From Maridesulfovibrio salexigens DSM 2638 (GTDB lineage: Bacteria; Desulfobacterota; Desulfovibrionia; Desulfovibrionales; Desulfovibrionaceae), in the NCBI RefSeq assembly GCF_000023445.1, contig NC_012881.1, positions 3,091,501 through 3,155,500 on the forward strand: 64,000 nt of DNA. The letters run 5' to 3'. This document shows positions 53,104-61,279 of the stretch, one piece after another (the first letter of the stretch is position 1; each line of letters begins with the position of its first letter). The notes under the pieces were generated by a model. It did no database searches, had not been told where the DNA came from, and was given only the letters and a program-made list of their open reading frames with translations. The translations under genes and the position numbers were made by a program.

Positions 53104-53856
53104 TTAATCTCCGCTTCGGTCCTTGGGAGCCTGGAACGAAGAAAGCTTCTCGTAAACCAGACGGGGGTTATTGTTCTCAAGGATGGACTTAGCACCCTCG
53201 AAAATAATCTCAAGATGCAGCTGTTCCTGAAGAGTTCTGGCTCTGAGTTTTGCCCCGATGGGAATAAAAAGCAGAGTAGCCAACAGGGAACCGTAAAAAG
53301 TAGTCAGGATTGCTACCGCCATAGCCGGACCGATGGATGCAGGGTCCTGCAGGTTGGACAGCATCTGAACCAGACCGATCAGAGTACCGAGCATACCGAA
53401 GGCAGGAGCCAGCCCCGCAAGACGTTTGTATACGTCCTGTGCGATCTTATGACGCCTTTTCATGGCTGAAATTTCGATCTGCAAAGTAGCCCGGATAAGT
53501 TCAGGATCAGCGTTATCAGCGATGAGCTGGCATGATTTACGAAGAACTACGTTTTCCGTCTGGACATTCTCAAGAGCTATTAAACCTTCACGGCGGCTGA
53601 TTTCAGCAACCTTAACCATGATGTTCACTACTTCGTTTACTTTTACCTTTCTGGAAGAAAAAGCTTTAAAACCTGCAAGCATGGCCTGCAAAACTTCTTC
53701 AAAAGGAAAAGCAACGCAGATAGAGGCCAAAGTTCCACCGATAACAATCATCATACCGGGAACGTTGACAAATACATCAACAGCCCCACCGATAAAAATC
53801 GCACCGACAACAAGGGAAAGCCCGACCAGCATCCCGATTAAAGTGGAAAAATCCAT
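53104..53856 (-). CDS. motA: Flagellar motor stator protein MotA
   Basis: 250 residues with four membrane helices (about 4-22, 30-50, 145-165 and 180-202). Signature MotA sequences: MMIVIGGTLASICVAFPFEEV, EGLIALE, and GLAPAFGMLGTLIGLVQML with PAMAVAILTTFYGSLLATLLFIPIGAKL, where two Pro residues line the channel. With MotB it forms the ion-driven stator. No second motA/motB pair is in the window. Confidence 0.95.
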   Translation of the reverse strand: MDFSTLIGMLVGLSLVVGAIFIGGAVDVFVNVPGMMIVIGGTLASICVAFPFEEVLQAMLAGFKAFSSRKVKVNEVVNIMVKVAEISRREGLIALENVQTENVVLRKSCQLIADNADPELIRATLQIEISAMKRRHKIAQDVYKRLAGLAPAFGMLGTLIGLVQMLSNLQDPASIGPAMAVAILTTFYGSLLATLLFIPIGAKLRARTLQEQLHLEIIFEGAKSILENNNPRLVYEKLSSFQAPKDRSGD

Positions 53857-53966
53857 AGAATCCCGTTCTCTTTTAAGTTACTAGTTAAGACGGATGATAG
53901 AGGTATCACGGCGCATCTTTATGCCCCATCCGTACATTAAACCCGAAACTACGAGTAAAACTACCT

Positions 53967-54794
53967 ATGACCTCCCCGGAATCTATACATACTATTAGCA
54001 GGCATATACTAGAAAAGATAGATAATTTTCAAACTAACGCCACCGGGATCATTCTTGGTTCCGGTCTTGGCGAAGCCATCACAAAGCTGGATTCAGCCAT
54101 TGAAATTCCATACTCTGAAATACCGGGATTCCCGCAGTCCACGGTAAAAGGACATTCCGGAAGTCTTATTTACGGATTTATGGAAGAAAAACCTGTACTT
54201 GTATTCAGCGGACGTTTCCATATTTACGAAGGATACAGCGCGGCAGAGGCCTGCACCCCGGTACGGGTTATGGGGGAGCTGGGCATAAAACGAATTTTCA
54301 TTACGAACGCCGCCGGAGCGCTCAATCCGCAATTTGATGCCGGAGACCTCATGCTGATCACCGATCAGATAAATTTCACAGGACACTCCCCGCTCACCGG
54401 CCCCAACAACGATGATTGGGGAGTCCGTTTCCCGGACATGAGCAAGGTTTATTGCGATAAACTGCGCGCCATCGCCGTAGCTGCCGCTAAAGACAAGGGA
54501 GTACGGCTTGAACGCGGTGTTTACGTAGAGGTAACCGGACCAAACCTTGAAACTCCAGCCGAAACCCGTATGTTCAAGAGACTTGGAGCCGATGCAGTAG
54601 GCATGTCCACCGCCATTGAAGCCATTGCCGCCGTGCACATGGGCATCAAGGTTATGGGCATAGCCTGCCTGACCAACAAGAACCTGCCGGACTGCATGGC
54701 TGAAACAACCCATGAAGCCGTAATCGAACAGGCAGCCAAATCTTCAGCAGCCATGTCCACCCTGATCAGAGAAATTATTTCCCGGCTGGATTGA
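53967..54794 (+). CDS. Purine-nucleoside phosphorylase, type I trimeric
   Basis: 275 residues. It splits inosine or guanosine with phosphate. Motifs are ATGIILGSGLGEAI, VKGHSGSLIYG, FSGRFHIYEGYSAAE, FITNAAGALNPQFDAGDLMLITDQINFTG, YVEVTGPNLETPAETRMFKRLGADAVGMST, and CLTNKNL, as in the mammalian-like PNP group. Divergent from motA and monocistronic, with a hairpin terminator. Salvage of purines is its probable role. Confidence 0.94.
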   Translation: MTSPESIHTISRHILEKIDNFQTNATGIILGSGLGEAITKLDSAIEIPYSEIPGFPQSTVKGHSGSLIYGFMEEKPVLVFSGRFHIYEGYSAAEACTPVRVMGELGIKRIFITNAAGALNPQFDAGDLMLITDQINFTGHSPLTGPNNDDWGVRFPDMSKVYCDKLRAIAVAAAKDKGVRLERGVYVEVTGPNLETPAETRMFKRLGADAVGMSTAIEAIAAVHMGIKVMGIACLTNKNLPDCMAETTHEAVIEQAAKSSAAMSTLIREIISRLD

Positions 54795-54858
54795 TCCTGA
54801 CTGGCTCTGGTTGCCATTTTTCCGGCTTTATCTGCCCGATTTTGCCAGCACAAAAATA

Positions 54859-54914
54859 AATGCCACGGGGTCAAAAGGCTGTTTAAGCGGTTCTTTTACT
54901 CCGTGGCATTTTCA
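54859..54914 (+). terminator. Terminator after purine-nucleoside phosphorylase
   Basis: AATGCCACGG pairs perfectly with CCGTGGCATT, with a ~32-base loop containing further pairing, then TTTTC. Confidence 0.75.
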
Positions 54915-54979
54915 TTGCATTCAAATTAGCGTCAGCAAACTATTGCAATATTGCTAATATTTTAAAACAGGGAACTTTC

Positions 54980-55660
54980 ATGAAAGGCAGAACAATAAGC
55001 TTGATACTGGCACTGGCCGCACTTCTGGCCCTTGGCGCATGTTCAGCGGGCTATAAGGAACGGACCTTGGACTATCTCGGCAAACGTCCCACCACCGGAC
55101 CGTTTTTCAAGGAAGATAATACCCCTATGGTGGAGTTGAACTACAATGCCGGGGATCAGATTTCGAACCAGCTTGAAGAAAGGCTGCCACCGGGGTCACC
55201 GATCACTGTATCCATGTTCAGGTTACGTGGCAGTACCCTGCAGACAGACTTTGCCAAAGTACTCACCGAACAGGTTGCCTCGCGCATTGCCCAGAAAGGA
55301 TTCGCTATCGTTGCTGACAGTTCCCGCTTTCCTTTAGCCGCCCTAGATGAAGACCTTGCCCCGCCGGAAAAATGCGTTCTTGCCGGAGCATATTCCGTCG
55401 GCAAGGAACAAATTTTTGTTACCGCCGCAGTTTCAACAGTTGCCGATGGTGAAATTCTCGGATCATGGGACTGGACCGTGCCGCTCAATTCCAAGACGAA
55501 AGCTCTGCTGCCCATAAAGGAAGACCCGGATATCTACCCTATGGTCAACACCTCCGGGCCATATGAAAAACGCACACCAACTCAATCCTCTGCCCAGCCG
55601 CAATACGTGCCGGATCAATTCAATAACCAGCCCGGTTTTGAGCAGGATATTATGAATTAA
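54980..55660 (+). CDS. FlgO-like outer-membrane lipoprotein
   Basis: 226 residues. N-terminal lipoprotein signal ISLILALAALLALGAC. The body YNAGDQISNQLEERLPPGSPITVSMFRLRGSTLQTDFAKVLTEQVASRIAQKGFAIVAD has the FlgO-family layout (an outer-membrane protein needed for flagellar rotation or stability in Vibrio). The C-terminus is Gln/Asn/Pro-rich and disordered. Assignment to the flagellum is inferred. The stop codon TAA overlaps a half copy of the dispersed repeat. Confidence 0.72.
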   Translation: MKGRTISLILALAALLALGACSAGYKERTLDYLGKRPTTGPFFKEDNTPMVELNYNAGDQISNQLEERLPPGSPITVSMFRLRGSTLQTDFAKVLTEQVASRIAQKGFAIVADSSRFPLAALDEDLAPPEKCVLAGAYSVGKEQIFVTAAVSTVADGEILGSWDWTVPLNSKTKALLPIKEDPDIYPMVNTSGPYEKRTPTQSSAQPQYVPDQFNNQPGFEQDIMN

Positions 55661-55696
55661 GGGTTTAGGAATCCCAAAAACTTTTAATAGACTTCG
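55659..55696. repeat. Half copy of the dispersed repeat (copy E)
   Basis: AAGGGTTTAGGAATCCCA, AAAACTTTTAATAGACTTCG: only the right half is present, and it begins at the stop codon of the FlgO-like gene. Confidence 0.75.
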
Positions 55697-55741
55697 TTAC
55701 CTGAAACTATAAATCGTAATTCACTGAACAAGTTTCAAATA

Positions 55742-55782
55742 GAAACGGGGCATCTCCAAATAATTTGGAAATGCCCCGTTTC
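55742..55782. terminator. Bidirectional terminator between the FlgO-like and ferredoxin genes
   Basis: GAAACGGGGCAT pairs with ATGCCCCGTTTC, continued by CCAAA / TTTGG; suits both converging genes. Confidence 0.8.
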
Positions 55783-55829
55783 GGCTTATATAGTCAAAGG
55801 AGGTAGATGAATCCTTCTTTAGCAAATTC

Positions 55830-56645
55830 CTAAAGCGGTACAGGCTGGTCAAGGGTGGTCTTAGCCTTGATTTCACCGGTACGCTTCACAATAATCTTTT
55901 CTGCCGGAATATCAGCTCCGGCCTGCTTGAGGGCTGCAGCCACAATTCTGCTGAAGTTGGAGCAACAGGGAACTTCCATTTCCAGCACAGTGATGGACTT
56001 GATACCGCTCACAGTGAAAATTTCAGCCAGACGCTGCACATAAAGCTGTACATCATCAAACTTGGGACAGCCCATGAGCACCTTCTTACCGGGCAGGAAT
56101 CTTTCGTGATAGCCCGGCATCGAAACAGCCACACAGTCCGCAGTCAGCAACAGATCCGCCCCCTTCAGGAACGGTGCATCCGCAGGCACCAGACGGATCT
56201 GGATAGGCCAGTGGGTCAGATGCGAAGGTCCGGCCTCTGCATCGGTCGGCACATTAGCCTGCTGGCAGGGGGAAGCTGCCGGAGCAAAAGCCTCAATCCG
56301 AGATCCTGCACAGCCGCAGCCGCCGGAAGCAGGCTTGGCCTTGGGACCATCCAGATGCAGACTCTTAGGATCAGGCATGTGATCAGGAACCGCACGGCCC
56401 TGTTCAGTCAGCAGTTCCTTAACTGCTTCAGGATCAAAGTCATCGGCTTCCACTTCAATAACCTTCAGAGCACCGGTGGGACATTCGCCCAGACATGCGC
56501 CCAAGCCGTCACAGTACTTCTCAGCCACAAGCTTGGCCTTGCCGTCAATAATCTGCAACGCGCCTTCTTCACAGCCCGGTACGCACTGGCCGCAACCGTC
56601 ACAAAGATCTTCATCTATAGAAATCATCTTACGTAATACTTTCAT
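55830..56645 (-). CDS. 4Fe-4S ferredoxin-type protein of the Hcp system
   Basis: 271 residues, AGGAGGATAATAAA upstream. The first ferredoxin motif is complete: C15-x2-C18-x2-C21-x3-C25. The second reads CDGLGACLGECP, with Leu48 in place of a Cys. A Cys-rich turn (GGCGCAGSR) follows, and the C-terminal ~130 residues form an unassigned domain with DCVAV, MGCPKFDD and VPCCSNFS. Proteins of this layout often lie next to hcp in anaerobes and are thought to carry electrons to it. It is downstream of hcp across a 353-bp gap with repeats. Confidence 0.82.
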   Translation of the reverse strand: MKVLRKMISIDEDLCDGCGQCVPGCEEGALQIIDGKAKLVAEKYCDGLGACLGECPTGALKVIEVEADDFDPEAVKELLTEQGRAVPDHMPDPKSLHLDGPKAKPASGGCGCAGSRIEAFAPAASPCQQANVPTDAEAGPSHLTHWPIQIRLVPADAPFLKGADLLLTADCVAVSMPGYHERFLPGKKVLMGCPKFDDVQLYVQRLAEIFTVSGIKSITVLEMEVPCCSNFSRIVAAALKQAGADIPAEKIIVKRTGEIKAKTTLDQPVPL

Positions 56646-56718
56646 TTTATTATCCTCCTGCGCTCCTGCGAGGCTTAGGATTTAATGCGCTTCCGCGCTT
56701 TTTATTGGAAGCATTTTT

Positions 56719-56780
56719 GCCTCCGGCGGCTTAAACCCTTTTTGAAAAAAGGGTTTAAGAATCCCAAAAACTTTTAGTAG
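56719..56780. repeat. Dispersed intergenic repeat, copy F
   Basis: GCCTCCGGCGGC, TTAAACCCTTTTTG, AAAAAAGGGTTTAAG and AATCCCAAAAACTTTTAG: nearly the consensus, but the TTCGCC end is missing. It separates hcp from the ferredoxin gene. 56781-56944 holds no feature I recognise. Confidence 0.85.
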
Positions 56781-56944
56781 TTTTCAGTTTGTTGTTCTTT
56801 CTTAAAGTGTGCCTTGGATAAATTCCAAGACGGAAATTTGTCTTGATACTGCTCTGCCGGGGAAATCAAGTTTAACACTGCCCGGTTGATCGTCTATGGC
56901 CCAGAGCGCAAGCCTATCAAAAGGTTCTGAAAGGGGTGGAGTTT

Positions 56945-56983
56945 GGGGAGGGGAAAACTCTTGCAAGAGTTTTCCCCTTCCCC
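56945..56983 (-). terminator. Long palindrome after hcp, flanked by an inverted repeat end
   Basis: GGGGAAAACTCTTG / CAAGAGTTTTCCCC forms a perfect 14-bp dyad with no loop (56950-56977), extended by GGGGA / TTCCCC. GCCGCCGGAGGC follows, the inverse of the start of copy F at 56719. It lies 15 bases past the hcp stop and may end or protect that transcript. Confidence 0.6.
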
Positions 56984-56998
56984 AGCCGCCGGAGGCAA

Positions 56999-58693
56999 CT
57001 AACCGAGAATTGCCTTGAGATCTTCTTCAGGGGTGCTGATGGGCATAATGTTGAAGTTTTCAACGAGGAAGTTCAGCACGTTGGGTGTTACGAATGCAGG
57101 GAGACTGGGTCCGAGGCGGATGTCCTTGATGCCGAGGTGCAGCAGGGTCAGCAGGATGGATACTGCCTTCTGCTCGTACCATGAAAGAACCATGGACAGA
57201 GGCAGGTCGTTGACGCCGCATTCGAATGCATTGGCAAGTGCCACTGCGATCTGGATTGCGGAGTATGCATCGTTGCACTGTCCGATATCCAGCAGACGAG
57301 GAATGCCGCCGATATCGCCGAGCTGCTTGTCGAAGAAACGGAACTTACCGCAAGCAAGGGTCAGGATAACGGTATCCTGCGGAGCCTGCTCTACGAAATC
57401 GGTGTAGTAGTTACGTCCGGGCTTGGCACCGTCGCAACCGCCGACGAGGAAGAAATGCTTGATGGCACCGGCCTTAACACCTTCGATTACCTTGTCAGCT
57501 ACACCGAGAACGGTGTTACGTGCGAAACCGCAAAGTACCTTGCCGTTGTCAGTATCAGCTTCGAAACCGGGAAGTTCCTGTGCCTTTGCGATTACTTCAG
57601 CAAAATCGCCGTTGGTTACGTGGGTAACTCCGGGCCAGCCCACGAGACCGGTGGTGTAAATATTGCCCTTGTAGCTTTCAACAGGCTTCTGAATGCAGTT
57701 GGTGGTCATAAGGATAGCACCGGGGAACTGTGCAAATTCCTTAGCCTGATTCTGCCATGCGGTTCCGTAATGTCCGTAGAAGTGGTCGAACTTCTTAAGC
57801 TCGGGGTAACCGTGACAGGGCAGCATTTCGCCGTGGGTATAAATATTGATTCCGGTACCTTCGGTCTGCTCGAGAAGCTGGCGCAGATCCTTAAGATCGT
57901 GACCGGAAACGAGGATGGCCTTACCGGCCTTGGCGCCGAGGGGAACTTCGGTAGGAACGGGATGACCGTAAGCGCCGGTGTTACCTGCATCAAGCAGTTC
58001 CATGGCCTTGAGGTTCATTTCACCGCACTTCATCGCCCAACCGACCAGTTCTTCCATGCCGAGCTGCTGGGGAACTACGGAAAGAGCTTCATGAATCTGA
58101 GCGTAAAGTTCATCGTCTTCCTGACCGAGAATGGCTGCATGATCGGTATAAGCGGCAACACCCTTGAGACCATACACAAGGATCTGTTTCAGGGAACGCA
58201 GATCTTCGTTTTCATCGAAGGAGGTTACGGGGAATGCTTCGCCCTGCTTGCTCAGTTCAGCAGCAGTGCCGGCAACCTTGGTCAGCTTGCCACAGTCTGC
58301 ACTGACCTTGGCAGCCAGTTCGTCACGGGCAGCAGCAACATTCTTAATGACAGGAACAAATCTTTCGTCATCAAAGTTAACGTTGGTCAGGGTGGAGAAC
58401 ACGCCTTCAGCGGTGAGGCGGTTAACTTCGTTGGAAACCGCAATTCCTTCCTTGCGTGCTGCGGTAGCAACGGTACCGAGCTCTACAAGAACCTGCACCA
58501 GAAGGTCTTGGATGGCAGAAACTTCATCAGTCTTTCCGCAAACACCCTTAACGGTACAACCCTGTCCTTTCGCTGTCTGTTCACACTGGTTACAAAACAT
58601 TCTAAACTCCTTTTCAGGTAATTGGTTTTCTACTTCTTCATTACCGAATATCGAAGTAACCTTTTTAAGTATTTGATTCAGATCAAAAGCCAT
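56999..58693 (-). CDS. hcp: Hybrid cluster protein (Hcp)
   Basis: 564 residues if started at 58693 (GGGAG nine bases upstream), or 533 from ATG 58600, which has GGAG directly upstream and begins MFCNQCEQTAKGQGC, the usual Hcp N-terminus. C-terminal motifs include YGHYGTAWQNQAKEFA, MTTNCIQKP, NGKVLCGFARNTVLG, VGGCDGAKPGRNYY, TLACGKFRF, DIGQCNDAYSAI and SWYEQKAVSILLTLL, covering the hybrid cluster ligands. Hcp reduces nitric oxide or hydroxylamine and protects against nitrosative stress. HcpR-type palindromes lie at 58673 and 58823. Confidence 0.95.
   Translation of the reverse strand: MAFDLNQILKKVTSIFGNEEVENQLPEKEFRMFCNQCEQTAKGQGCTVKGVCGKTDEVSAIQDLLVQVLVELGTVATAARKEGIAVSNEVNRLTAEGVFSTLTNVNFDDERFVPVIKNVAAARDELAAKVSADCGKLTKVAGTAAELSKQGEAFPVTSFDENEDLRSLKQILVYGLKGVAAYTDHAAILGQEDDELYAQIHEALSVVPQQLGMEELVGWAMKCGEMNLKAMELLDAGNTGAYGHPVPTEVPLGAKAGKAILVSGHDLKDLRQLLEQTEGTGINIYTHGEMLPCHGYPELKKFDHFYGHYGTAWQNQAKEFAQFPGAILMTTNCIQKPVESYKGNIYTTGLVGWPGVTHVTNGDFAEVIAKAQELPGFEADTDNGKVLCGFARNTVLGVADKVIEGVKAGAIKHFFLVGGCDGAKPGRNYYTDFVEQAPQDTVILTLACGKFRFFDKQLGDIGGIPRLLDIGQCNDAYSAIQIAVALANAFECGVNDLPLSMVLSWYEQKAVSILLTLLHLGIKDIRLGPSLPAFVTPNVLNFLVENFNIMPISTPEEDLKAILG
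58673..58686. promoter_or_regulatory. HcpR-type palindrome inside the 5' end of hcp
   Basis: TTGATTCAGATCAA, in a block AAGTATTTGATTCAG shared with the upstream site. It lies within the N-terminal extension reading frame, or in the leader if 58600 is the real start. Confidence 0.5.
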
Positions 58694-58822
58694 AATCTTT
58701 CTCCCTTCCCGTTAAATATTTTTAAATTTAACCTGAAGCGGGGTGTCATCCGCGCTACCCCGCATTCAGGACTGATTTCTCATTCGTTGAGTCCAAATTA
58801 GGAAAACAACGGCTGAAAGTAT

Positions 58823-58836
58823 TTGATTCAGGTCAA
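58823..58836. promoter_or_regulatory. HcpR-type site upstream of hcp
   Basis: TTGATTCAGGTCAA fits the CRP/FNR-family HcpR consensus TTGAC-n4-GTCAA in the outer bases and one half-site. It lies 130 bp before the 58693 start, at a promoter-like distance. Confidence 0.6.
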
Positions 58837-58860
58837 GGGAGACATTTTTTTTACAACTTT

Positions 58861-59052
58861 TTAATCTTCCCAAATAATACAGTTTACAGGACACATATCC
58901 ATTGCCGACTCAATACACTCTTCATCAGCTCCATCCGGATTAGTGACCTGAGCCAGATCTCCGGGCCCCATTGCAAAAACATCAGGACATTCTTCAACAC
59001 AAGCTTCACATCCGATACAAGCATCAATATCAATAGCTACAGTACGACCCAT
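58861..59052 (-). CDS. Single [4Fe-4S] ferredoxin, Desulfovibrio type
   Basis: 63 residues. Cluster ligands C12-x2-C15-x2-C18 and a distant C54 (MDMCPVNC); C22 and C46 are placed like the disulfide of D. gigas ferredoxin. Such ferredoxins carry low-potential electrons in the cytoplasm. It is upstream of hcp on the same strand, separated by 167 bp with a candidate HcpR site, and could be the electron donor to the Hcp pathway. Confidence 0.9.
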   Translation of the reverse strand: MGRTVAIDIDACIGCEACVEECPDVFAMGPGDLAQVTNPDGADEECIESAMDMCPVNCIIWED

Positions 59053-59143
59053 ATTTTTTCTCCTTTAACTAATAAGACAAACCAGACGGTTCAGGTTAGA
59101 ATTTAACACACTCTTGTGACCTGCGAAACTCTTAATTGTAACC

Positions 59144-59184
59144 AATAAATAAAAACTCTATTAAGAATAATTCCTAATAGAGCT
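59144..59184 (-). terminator. Terminator of the NapH-like gene
   Basis: CTCTATTA / TAATAGAG hairpin (59156-59163 with 59175-59182); on the minus strand TTTTTATTTATT follows. Confidence 0.75.
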
Positions 59185-59216
59185 TTGTAAAGTATAAATC
59201 TTTATTTAATGGATGC

Positions 59217-60524
59217 TTAGATACGCGCCACACCCAAAAACAGGGCATGCAAAGTAATAACCAGAACCAGAAACACCATACGAGCCGTTTTAGGAGTAAC
59301 TATCGGCAAACGATAACCTAGACTGGAACTGGAGCAACTTGAAATACAATCTCCACAAAGGGTGCAGGAAATTCCGGGTCGCCCAGCCGCTATATCTACA
59401 GGCTTGAGGGCGTTATAGCGGCAGGACTTGCTGCATTTCATACATTTACAGCAATCATCAGATATTTTCATCCGCCACGGGGAGACACGCCCCAGCAAAT
59501 TGGAAACTATACCCATGGGACAAAAGGCCGTGCAGTGAACCATCATACCCATCCGGCGTGAAAACCAAAACATGACCGCTATCCCAGCTAAACCAAACAA
59601 AGAGGCACTCCAGACCGCTATTGCAACTGAAGCTCCTGCCACACGCATTCCCCACGCAGCACCAACCACCACTGCCAGCAGAGCGAGTCGCATCCAGATC
59701 AGACGAGAATTAAATTTGCGTGAAGGTCTAAGCTTACCAATGCGGCTGCACTGATCATCCCATGCACCGATGTAGCAGAGATGACTGCACCATGCCGGAC
59801 CGACCAGCAACACAGACACGGTAAAAAGGATAGGCATAAAAAAACCGGAACCGCGATAGACCGGACCTGCGGCAATTAATGCAGGGACAGGTAAATGAAG
59901 CTTTCCGGTCATCAGAAACTGCTCAATTCCTGCAATCCCAAAGGCCAGCTGTCCGAAAAAGACCAGCGAGAACAAAGCCCAGATACGCGGACGCATTGTT
60001 TTTGCACCTTCCGGGCTGAACATTTTTCCACCCAGCCACGAAGCGTAGCAGGCTAAAAGAAATATCTCCGCCCTACCCCAACCGGGAAAAAATCGATCAG
60101 CAAGAAGGATGGGAAAAGATACTTTGTTGCGCGTAATTTCCAGCAACAGCACTGTAAGTAGAAAGATACTCGTCCTGAACCAACCTTGATCCTTACCCTG
60201 GCAGAAACGCTCGCGTCCGGCAGTAGAAAAACAATAGGCAGCAGCAAAAATAGTTACAGCGAACAACGACCCCATAATAACAGCCAGCCGTATCCAATCT
60301 CCACCGACGCCGATACGCAGGTTTATCAAACTGGAACCTTTCACGAGCCAAAGCAACGAGCCGCAACCGAGCATAACCCCGGCAACATTACCTGCCCAAC
60401 GCTCCCGACTGAAAGCAAGTCCGGCAGTTCCGATCATAAATACAGCCAGTCCGCCATCACCGCCACGCAAGGCATGGGCAGCCAACAGCAGATAGGAAAG
60501 TGATATGATAAAAAGTCCCGCCAT
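59217..60524 (-). CDS. NapH/NosR-like membrane polyferredoxin
   Basis: 435 residues, AGGCGG before the ATG. About ten membrane helices carry the paired motif CSHLCYIGAW and CTAFCPMGIVSNL typical of NapH/NosR/RdxA proteins. Two cytoplasmic ferredoxin motifs end it: CCKCMKCSKSCRYNAL and CTLCGDCISSC. These proteins pass quinol electrons to periplasmic or cytoplasmic reductases. It lies 21 bases after the 60546 gene; both are leftward from the hcpR promoter region. The partner enzyme is not identified. Confidence 0.82.
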   Translation of the reverse strand: MAGLFIISLSYLLLAAHALRGGDGGLAVFMIGTAGLAFSRERWAGNVAGVMLGCGSLLWLVKGSSLINLRIGVGGDWIRLAVIMGSLFAVTIFAAAYCFSTAGRERFCQGKDQGWFRTSIFLLTVLLLEITRNKVSFPILLADRFFPGWGRAEIFLLACYASWLGGKMFSPEGAKTMRPRIWALFSLVFFGQLAFGIAGIEQFLMTGKLHLPVPALIAAGPVYRGSGFFMPILFTVSVLLVGPAWCSHLCYIGAWDDQCSRIGKLRPSRKFNSRLIWMRLALLAVVVGAAWGMRVAGASVAIAVWSASLFGLAGIAVMFWFSRRMGMMVHCTAFCPMGIVSNLLGRVSPWRMKISDDCCKCMKCSKSCRYNALKPVDIAAGRPGISCTLCGDCISSCSSSSLGYRLPIVTPKTARMVFLVLVITLHALFLGVARI

Positions 60525-60545
60525 GTTACCGCCTGTCGCAAAAAA

Positions 60546-61169
60546 CTAAGATTCCAGCAATATTTTATCGTGGCCTACGCGATCCATGACCCAGCCGAAC
60601 CGCTTGCCGTCTACGTAATTATCCATCCAGAGTTTCATGCATCTGGAAATCAACTCTAAAACTTCATCGTCCGAATAAACACCGGGAAGCTCCATACCAA
60701 GGCGAGGATGCCTTCCCAGTCTGCCGCCGACAAGAAAACGCCAGCCGCTGCGGGAACAGGAAATCACTTCCGTAGGGCAGACATTGGTGCAATAGCCACA
60801 GACAAGACATTTTTCGCGGGTTATTACAACCTTCCCGTCAACCATTTCCATAGCTTCATCAGGACAATTGCGTATGCACTCTTCACAACCGATACAACCT
60901 TCATGATCAATGACCGGAACGCAGGCCCGAATCAAACCGATATCAGCTATATGCGGACGTGAACAACCATTAGGACAAGAAGCAGCACTGACATTGACCA
61001 GCTTATGCCTGTTGACCTTTTCACCAAATTTTTGATGGAGGAATTCGGGCCAGCCACTTTCCTCTATCACCTTTTCAAGACGCTCGGCAAAATCCTCGTC
61101 TACATGCAATGCAAAACGGCATCCCCCGGAAGTTCCCCGGCAGGTATTGATTACAGAAGCTTTATCCAT
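60546..61169 (-). CDS. Small sulfite/nitrite-reductase-like ferredoxin protein
   Basis: 207 residues, AGGAAATAGT upstream. The N-terminal half has NTCRGTSGGCRFAL and ASCPNGCSRPHIADIGLI, which resemble the sirohaem/[4Fe-4S]-binding C-x(n)-C and C-x3-C segments of NiR/SiR proteins in short form. Two ferredoxin motifs follow: CIGCEECIRNCP and CLVCGYCTNVCP. The layout recalls AsrC-like anaerobic sulfite reductase subunits. Its position beside hcpR suggests reduction of nitrite or a related N-oxide, but this is unproven. Confidence 0.72.
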   Translation of the reverse strand: MDKASVINTCRGTSGGCRFALHVDEDFAERLEKVIEESGWPEFLHQKFGEKVNRHKLVNVSAASCPNGCSRPHIADIGLIRACVPVIDHEGCIGCEECIRNCPDEAMEMVDGKVVITREKCLVCGYCTNVCPTEVISCSRSGWRFLVGGRLGRHPRLGMELPGVYSDDEVLELISRCMKLWMDNYVDGKRFGWVMDRVGHDKILLES

Positions 61170-61230
61170 ACTATTTCCTTTCTTCGTTTTATCAGTTAGT
61201 TAATCGTACTAGAAATACTTGGCATAAACC

Positions 61231-61244
61231 CTGACTTAAGTCAT
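61231..61244. promoter_or_regulatory. HcpR operator in the divergent region
   Basis: CTGACTTAAGTCAT, a perfect TGACTTAAGTCA dyad matching TGAC-n4-GTCA, halfway between hcpR and the leftward reductase-like operon. Confidence 0.7.
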
Positions 61245-61279
61245 TTACCAAGCACCATTAATTATAAAAGAATGATGTA

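Noticed and set aside
57455-58621. 388-residue plus-strand open frame opposite hcp
   Set aside because: The minus-strand hcp is unequivocal by sequence motifs; the opposite frame is low-complexity shadow.
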